Shown here one piece after another: positions 14,106 through 18,771 of a DNA stretch of 18,771 bases. The position numbers and the translations under genes are program-made. The first letter of the stretch is position 1. The number at the start of each line of letters is the position of its first letter. This DNA comes from Baffinella frigidus (lineage: Eukaryota > Cryptophyceae > Cryptomonadales > Baffinellaceae): NCBI GenBank assembly GCA_026770585.1, contig MU646589.1, positions 258,886-277,656 of the forward strand. Reading direction: 5' to 3'. The notes under the pieces are model-generated. The model made no database searches. It was not told the DNA's origin and saw only the letters and a program-made list of their open reading frames with translations.

Positions 14106-17100
14106 GTCTCCCCCCCCTCACAGTATCGGATAAGGTACCTCTCAAGTTTAATTGCGAAACGACCCGAAAACGGGGTGGTTTATCTACGGAATTTCCTACC
14201 GTAGTCCGCAGGCAATTCCGTAGGGCCATAGGACCAACTTTTTTCAAGGGGTGGTTTATCTACGGAATTTCCTACCGTACGTTGCTGAAGCTGATCCCGC
14301 CCCTCAGCTCGCAGCCCCTCGCCCTCGCCCTCGTGGTCTCCCTTCCCTCCTGAACCCTCATAATGCCACAAGCCAATGCCAGCGAGGTACTTACAGCCTA
14401 CCGATTGCCTACGGTAGGTAGGGGCTCTTCCACGACTTGTAAAAAAAAATGCATTATAAAGTCGTAGGATCCCCCCCTACCTACCGTAGGCAATCCGTAG
14501 GCTGTAAGAACCTCGCTGGCGTTGGCCTTCGACGTTGCTGAAGCTGATCCCGCCCCTCAGCTCGCAGCTCCTCGCCCTCGCGCCCATTCCCTCCCCTCCT
14601 TTCCACATACACCCCTCGGGGTGTACTCGGGCTAGCGCCCCTACGTCTCGTCCTACCTCTCCACGTGGCGTGTAGCGGTCGTGTTTGTCAACATCATCAA
14701 CCTGCTCCCCCCCCCTCCTCAACCCTCAGCGTATCTTCCTGCCAGAGGCGGCGCGGGGGGGGGGGGGCAAGAGGCGGCAGCCCCCCCCCCCTCCTCCTCC
14801 TCCAAGTGGACGCTCTTTCTCATGTTGGTATGGCGCTGCAGATCTCGGAAGAGGAGGGTGGGAGGAGCGTCCACGCTCTATCAGCAACACTCGAGTTTTC
14901 TCATGTTGGTATCATCAACAACACTCACTTTTTATCCATGTTGGCATCAGTAACCTGGTATCAGTAACACTCGCACTCACTGCAGGTGGGCGTGCAGAGC
15001 ATCACAGAGGAAGAGGGGGGGAGCGTCCACGCTCTTTCCCATGGTGGTATCAGTACCACTCGCTCTTTCCCATGGTGGAATCAGTAACGCTCCCTCCCCC
15101 TCTCAGGTTGACGTGCAGCGCATCAAGCAGCAGGGCTCGAGCGGGAACATGTCACCCATCTCCTACGTGGCCATGATGGTCAGCGGTGCGCCCTCCGCGC
15201 CCTTATCCGGGGAAACCTATGTTTCTTTCATTTGATGGCAACGAAAATTACTATACAATTCGTTCTTATTAGTAATATTCAAGTATTTACGTGGCCATGA
15301 TGGTCAGCGGTCTGACCCCACTCAAAATCCTGAGGGGGTTTACACTCGAACCCCTGAAGGGGTTTACGCCATGATGGTCAGCGGTGCGCCCTCTGCACCC
15401 CTCTCTCCACCTAGCCACAGGACGGGTCTGCGGAGGATGCATCTCGATCCCCGGCGCTGACGGGAGGCGCGCGTTGAGTCGTGACCAGGCCTGCCCGTGA
15501 CTGGTACTAAATCTGACGGGTGGCGCTGCACCACCCGTCAGCGGCTTGCATTTTCAAGGCTGCACCACCAGTCAGATTTTCAGTGCAGCCTTGAAAATGC
15601 AAGCCCCTCCTTCTCGCTCGATCTCTCGCTCGCATTCTCTCTGTAGCCACGACCGCCCGCCTCGGGATAGTTTCTGAGTGATCCGTAACTCAAGTTAATT
15701 AGGGCTCCGGGATAGCCGCGAGATGAGGTTGCGGGTGGGCAGGGGCGATCTGGTGGCTGTACGGGACCCGGGCGCAGCAGTACACTACTCAGTGCACTCA
15801 CCACGCTAACAAGTGTTCTAAGTACACTACTGAGTGTACTTACCACACTGATAAGTGTTGTAAGTACACTGTGGACACACACAAAGTTGATGTAGAGGGT
15901 GCGGGTGGGCAGGGGCCACCTGGTGGCTGTACGGCACGCTCACGCAGCAGGCAAATCCTAAACTCCAAACCCCAAACCCTGAACCCTGAACCCTACACCC
16001 TAAACCCCAAACCCCAAACCCCAAACCCCAAACCCCAATCCCCAAACCCCAAACCCCCCAACCCTAAACCCCAACCCCCAACCCCCAAACAATAAAACCC
16101 AGACAATAAACCCTCAACCCTCAAGGCAGACGACCATCTGGCTGTCGTCGCTGCTCACGCTCATCCTCGGGGGGTACTACCTCAGCGTCCTCGCCCGCTA
16201 CTCCAGGTTCTCCCCCGTGCCACTCGGTGGACTACCAAGGTTTCCGGGGGCGCTAGATGTAGGGGGTAACGTGACCAAATTTGCACCAGGTCTTCTTCTT
16301 CATCTTCTTTCCACTCAGACCGGTGCCTTTCTCTCCCGGATTTCCGGGCGAGATTCCGCTGCTCACGCTCCTCCTGCTACTGCAAAGCCCCAGAGGAAGT
16401 CTCAAAATTCTTGGACACGACACTAAAATTACTTGTAGGTTACCTTTTGACGAATTTTGGTCACGTCCTTGGGGTGAAAATTGCCTTTGGAGGTGAAAAT
16501 GGCTCCAAAATAGCGGAAGCATATGCTTCCGCTATTTTTTGACACTTCCCCTGGGGCTTTTCAGTAGTGGGGGGGGTACTACCTCTCCGTCCTCGCCCGC
16601 TACTCCAGGTCTAATTTTTTTTTAATTCCTCGCAAGCCACTTAGCAGGCAACGGTGCCTGGAGAAAACAGTCCATGTTAACGATGCTGGTTCAAATTGCA
16701 ACTCAAATCAGGGCAAGGGGCTTGGAATGGTCCCCGGAAATCCGGGGAAGATAGGCGTCGGTGCCTGCTAAGGGGCCTGGAAATGAGTGGTCCAAAAGTC
16801 TATGAGCCTTAGACGAGCCCGCCTCAGCTCCTCTAGGTTCTCCTCACTCTGGAGGGACGTAGATGCCTATCGCTTTGTGACCTGACCAGTAGCAAACCCT
16901 ACCACGTCGCCGAGGCTCTCCATGCTCGCAGGCTGATTAGATCTCGCCAATTAAGCGATCCCGGGCTTCCCCGCCCCAAAATTGACGCTATTTTAATTAT
17001 GAACCAAGAATGTCAACTTGTGAATAGTCGGTCAACCCGCCTGAGGCAGATCCAGGACACGTAGCGGCCGTGTCGGTATTAATAAAGGTCTCTCACACGA

Positions 17101-18320
17101 TTGGCAGTACACTATTGGCAACACAGCATATCGGTGTCCGATGCTTACAAGGCGGTACAAAAAGTTACTACCGTCACGTCCAAATAAAGCGCCCATCTAA
17201 TATACATAGGCCACACTCAGAAGAATTTCATGTGTCTCTGAAACACACCTGCTTCCGTGCAGCACGTCGCCGAGGCTGTACATGCTGGCGGGTCTCGCAG
17301 TCACCTGCTCGGTCGTCGGCGGCGCCTTGATGTACCGCGTCCCTCAACCCTCCAATCCCTAAACCATAAACCATAAACCATAACCATAAACCATAAACCA
17401 TAAACCCCAACCCCCAAACCCTAAACCCTAAACCCCAAAACCTAAACTCTAACCCCCAAAACCTAGACCAGAAACCCTAAAACCCCAAACCCCAAACCCC
17501 AAACCCCAAACCCTAAACCCCAAACCAGGCTGCCGGTAGCGGACGCAGTGGAGCTGACAGGAGAGGTGGGCGCTCTCATCACCGTCATCTGGTCCTAAAC
17601 CCAACCCTCAAACCCGAACCCCCAAACCCCAAACCCTAAACCCTAAACCCTAAACCCTAAACCTTAAACCCTAAACCCTAAATCCTAAACCATAAACCAT
17701 AAACCATAAACCCTGATTTTAACACCAAACAATAAACAATGAATAATAAACAATGAACAATAAATAATAAATAGCAAATGATTAAATCCTGAACCCTGCC
17801 CCCCAACAGGATGATCGCCCCTCTAGAAAGCGTGGTGGTCGTAATACGAGGAGCAGCGCATCCATCCCGGGAAACTGTTTTTCAAGTACTTCCTGCTACT
17901 GTTTCGCAATCTGAAATACGCGCTCGTACTAAACTGACAGTGCGTACTCCTCAACCGAAGCGGGCCTAATTCCTAAACCCTCAAACCTAAACCCCAATCC
18001 CTGGCAGGATGATTGCGCCGCTAGAGAGCGTAACGGTCGTAACACGCGAGTGGGGCAGCGCACCAATCCCGGGAAACTGTGTTTTTTAATTACTTCCTCC
18101 TACTGTTTTGCACTCTGAAAGTAGGCGCTCGTACTAAACTTACAGTGCGTACTCATCAACCGAAGCGGGCCTAATCGCCAAACCCCAAACCCCAAACCCC
18201 AATAGGATGATTGCGCCGCTGGAGAGCGTAGCGGTGGTGATCCGCGAGCGGAGCAGTGCGCCGATCCCCGCCGCCTTCGCGTGTGCTTCCCTCTTCTCTA
18301 ACTCCTCGTGGTCCTGCCCC
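13464..18320 (+). CDS. SWEET / MtN3 family sugar transporter (7-TM), 3' end outside window
   Basis: The model joins 13464-14105, 15107-15185, 15728-15780 or 15898-15950, 16130-16206, 17263-17331, 17529-17591 and 18206-18320. Phases agree: g+gt/gg Gly, ag+c Ser, at+g Met and tg+g Trp. The product fits the two-repeat SWEET layout: TM1 with LLALAPM, the loop GSSGNMSPISYVAMM, WWLYG in TM2, GGYYLSVLARYS in TM3, SPRLYMLAGLAVTCSVVG as linker TM4, then the second repeat with GALITVIW, IAPLESVAVVIRERSSAPIP and SNSSW. The PLxxVxxVIRxRSxxxxP pattern is the family's second-repeat signature. SWEETs carry sugars down their gradient across plasma or organelle membranes. TM7 and the tail are off-window. About 195 residues before TM1 are unusual for the family. 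Confidence 0.75.
14171..14280. repeat. Direct repeat pair around a short element
   Basis: GTGGTTTATCTACGGAATTT plus CCTACCGTA occurs at about 14175 and 14252; between them lie CCGTAG/CTACGG inverted motifs. The second copy runs directly into the duplicated S1 end. Confidence 0.75.
14279..14335 (+). pseudogene. Donor-side copy 1 of exon S1
   Basis: TLLKLIPPLSSQPLALALV then GTCTCC; the last 19 codons of S1 with donor kept. Confidence 0.7.
14370..14528. mobile_element. MITE family E, about 150 bp
   Basis: GCCAGCGAGGTACTTACAGC and GCTGTAAGAACCTCGCTGGC are inverted ends, continuing inward with CCTACGGTAGGTAGG / CCTACCTACCGTAGG. It sits between two copies of the S1 end. Confidence 0.85.
14529..14587 (+). 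pseudogene. Donor-side copy 2 of exon S1
   Basis: TLLKLIPPLSSQLLALAP again, but the donor GTCTCC has become TTCCCT, so it is not usable. Confidence 0.65.
14636..14706 (+). CDS. Possible hydrophobic exon (VAVVFVNIINLL)
   Basis: GGCTAG precedes an open frame RPYVSSYLSTWRVAVVFVNI with a short hydrophobic end. It is not needed for the SWEET model, and no matching donor or phase is clear. Confidence 0.2.
14831..14862 (+). pseudogene. Acceptor-side copy 1 of exon S2 (diverged)
   Basis: GCGCTGCAGATCTCGGAAGA resembles the start of the second copy at 14986; each is followed by GAG/GGAGCGTCCACGCTCT and a CATG(T/G)TGGTAT stretch. Confidence 0.4.
14986..15033 (+). pseudogene. Acceptor-side copy 2 of exon S2
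   Basis: CTGCAG then VGVQSITEEEGGS against VDVQRIKQQGSSG of S2. It breaks off before the NMSP part. The region around it (14800-15090) is built of repeated GCTCT, CCATG(G/T)TGG and ATCAGTAAC pieces. Confidence 0.55.
15107..15185 (+). CDS. SWEET exon S2 (loop after TM1)
   Basis: CTCAG precedes. It reads VDVQRIKQQGSSGNMSPISY and VAMMVS, ending in phase 1 before GTGCGC. An earlier GTCAGC after MM is possible, but only the later donor gives the right frame into WWLYG. Confidence 0.7.
15205..15285. mobile_element. MITE family C, left part
   Basis: CCCTTATCCGGGGAAACCTA to GGCAACGAAAATTACTA matches the left end of the copy at 7662. It lies between two copies of the S2 donor junction. Confidence 0.7.
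15288..15383 (+). pseudogene. Two donor-side copies of exon S2
   Basis: TACGTGGCCATGATGGTCAG at 15288 (then CG, GTCTGA) and GCCATGATGGTCAGCG at 15368 (then GTGCGC) repeat the last bases of S2 with its donor. Confidence 0.75.
15543..15604. repeat. Inverted repeat with 23-bp arms
   Basis: GGCTTGCATTTTCAAGGCTG plus CAC and its exact inverse at 15582-15604. A shorter GACGGGTGG/CCACCCGTC pair lies just before (15513-15539). Confidence 0.85.
15728..15780 (+). CDS. SWEET exon S3a (TM2, WWLYG, first copy)
   Basis: GATGAG precedes; CGWAGAIWWLYGTRAQQ. A donor GTACAC one base inside the last codon would join in phase to the acceptor CAAG at 16125, giving an extra Gln. W-x-x-Y-G is the family's TM2 motif. 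Confidence 0.55.
15781..15870. repeat. 42-bp tandem repeat between S3a and S3b
   Basis: TACACTACT(C/G)AGTG(C/T)ACT... starts at 15781 and 15823; a third start (TACACT) at 15865. Confidence 0.85.
15898..15950 (+). CDS. SWEET exon S3b (TM2, WWLYG, second copy)
   Basis: GTAGAG precedes; CGWAGATWWLYGTLTQQ, in phase with S2 and with S4. The donor is GCAAAT after CAG, i.e. a GC-AG intron. Preferred over S3a because TLTQQ leads naturally into TTIW. Confidence 0.6.
15957..16120 (+). repeat. CCCCAAA-type intron array
   Basis: Mostly CCCCAAA with some CCCTGAA and CCCTAAA; C-rich strand on +. Confidence 0.9.
16130..16206 (+). CDS. SWEET exon S4 (TM3)
   Basis: AGGCAG precedes, GTTCTC follows. It reads TTIWLSSLLTLILGGYYLSV and LARYS, ending on AG for Ser. 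Confidence 0.7.
16507..16538. repeat. Perfect 32-bp palindrome
   Basis: AAAATAGCGGAAGCAT followed by its exact inverse. The intron around it (16207-16570) has no repeat arrays and no exon I recognise; short CCGGATTTCCGG-like inverted motifs occur at about 16337, 16733 and 18683. Confidence 0.9.
16571..16608 (+). pseudogene. Donor-side copy of exon S4
   Basis: GGYYLSVLARYS then GTCTAA: the last 12 codons and donor of S4 in the same phase. Confidence 0.75.
16634..16780. mobile_element. MITE family G, about 147 bp
   Basis: CCACTTAGCAGGCAACGGTG and CGTCGGTGCCTGCTAAGGGG are imperfect inverted ends. One copy in the window. Confidence 0.6.
16903..16932 (+). pseudogene. Acceptor-side copy of exon S5
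   Basis: CACGTCGCCGAGGCTCTCCA and TGCTCGCAGG match the start of S5 but the AG before it is missing. The rest of 16790-17260 shows no gene. Confidence 0.65.
17263..17331 (+). CDS. SWEET exon S5 (TM4)
   Basis: GTGCAG precedes; C completes Ser, then TSPRLYMLAGLAVTCSVVGG and AL, ending on AT before GTACCG. A donor four bases later would break the frame of S6. Confidence 0.65.
17340..17527 (+). repeat. CCATAAA block then CCCTAAA/CCCCAAA intron array
   Basis: ACCATAAACCATAAACCATA at 17363-17404, then CCCCAAA to 17527. C-rich strand on +. Confidence 0.9.
17529..17591 (+). CDS. SWEET exon S6 (start of second repeat, TM5)
   Basis: ACCAG precedes; G completes Met, then LPVADAVELTGEVGALITVI, ending on TG before GTCCTA. 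Confidence 0.65.
17595..17790 (+). repeat. CCCTAAA, CCATAAA and AATAAACAATG intron array
   Basis: Grades from CCCTAAA through ACCATAAA to AACAATAAACAATGAATAA, an A-rich drift of the same unit. Confidence 0.85.
17810..18205. repeat. 198-bp tandem duplication of the S7 acceptor junction
   Basis: Units at 17810-18007 and 18008-18205 each start with about 55 bases of exon S7, continue with CCCGGGAAACTG and a unique CGCTCGTACTAAACT part, and end in a short CCCCAAA stretch plus AG. The real exon starts exactly 198 bases later at 18206. Confidence 0.85.
18206..18320 (+). CDS. SWEET exon S7 (second-repeat signature)
   Basis: ATAG precedes; G completes Trp, then MIAPLESVAVVIRERSSAPI, PAAFACASLF and SNSSW. 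Donor may be GTCCTG after 18310 (leaving TG for Trp) or GTCAGT after 18320. Confidence 0.7.
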
Positions 18321-18418
18321 GTCAGTCAGTCAGTTAGTCAGTCAGTCAGTCACAAGCCAGTCAGTCACACGCCAGTCAGTCACAAGCCAGTCAGTCCGTC
18401 CGTCAGTCAGTCAGTCAC
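18320..18418. repeat. (CAGT)n microsatellite
   Basis: GTCAGTCAGTCAGTTAGTCA and related CACAAGCCAGTCAGT units right after exon S7. Confidence 0.9.
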
Positions 18419-18488
18419 CCCCTCTCTACCTTCCCCGTGCGTAACCGCCAACTAGGTTGACTTGCGTTGGTGAGTGCAATGTGTCATG

Positions 18489-18571
18489 AGAGTGGTGATA
18501 CGCGAGCGGAGGAGCGCACCCATCCCCGCCGCCTTCGCGTGCACGTCCCTTGTCTCTAACCCCTCCCGGTT
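18489..18571 (+). pseudogene. Donor-side copy of exon S7
   Basis: VVIRERRSAPIPAAFACTSL then VSNPSRF: lacks the MIAPLES start and the Trp. Beyond it (18572-18771) I see no gene; the window ends in a C run. Confidence 0.7.
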
Positions 18572-18771
18572 CTGCCCCGCCACACCCCCACTTAGCAGCC
18601 TCTGATACCTTCGGGAATCGGTCCATCGAAACCATTCCCACAAAATTTGCAAATTCTTTCGCCAGTAACGTGACCAGTCTACCCCGGAAATCCGGGCCTT
18701 CTGGGCATTCTTCCAGAATCGACTCTCCAACAGCACTTCAAGAACCGACCCTCCCTGAACCCCCCCCCCCC

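Noticed and set aside
16507-16540. Rho-independent terminator or histone mRNA stem-loop
   Set aside because: The palindrome plus T run looks like a terminator, but the organism is eukaryotic, it lies in an intron, and the histone stem-loop sequence does not match.

Overview
This window looks like nuclear DNA of a eukaryotic microbe, probably an alga with many introns and many short transposons. A cryptophyte is my best guess, but a weak one, based on repeat style and a VPV-type protein. There are no operons, ribosome-binding sites or long bacterial ORFs. Coding sequence is in short, GC-rich exons separated by degenerate telomere-like repeats (CCCTAAA and variants). Reading exons across matching splice phases recovers three or four genes.

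Layout. (1) 1-5131, + strand: the 3' part of a multi-exon gene for an unrecognised, acidic, Ser/Asp-rich protein with a VPxPVY segment. (2) 5132-8650: no gene seen; a dense set of short inverted-repeat elements (MITEs), tandem repeats and microsatellites, with no telomere-like arrays. (3) 8680-9651, - strand: a cysteine-rich gene with GCC2/GCC3 (ephrin-receptor-like) repeats, carrying two MITEs. (4) 9655-13089, - strand: telomere-like arrays and exon fragments leading back to a first exon with a signal peptide and ankyrin repeats; (3) and (4) could be one gene. (5) 13090-13463: a short divergent promoter region. (6) 13464 to beyond the right edge, + strand: a SWEET/MtN3 sugar transporter split over at least seven exons, with TM7 off the window.

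Two patterns run through the window. First, the telomere-like arrays are almost confined to introns, and their C-rich strand is almost always the sense strand: CCCTAAA on + in the two + genes, TTTAGGG on + in the - gene. Second, nearly every exon is surrounded by truncated copies of itself. Copies of the exon's 5' end with the acceptor AG lie upstream of the intact exon, and copies of its 3' end with the donor GT lie downstream. MITEs often sit between copies. This suggests introns that grow by duplicating exon-intron junctions and then fill with telomere-like repeats; that model is inference, whereas the copies and array strands are visible directly.

All exon joins below are read by eye from phase and family similarity; no transcript data were used.
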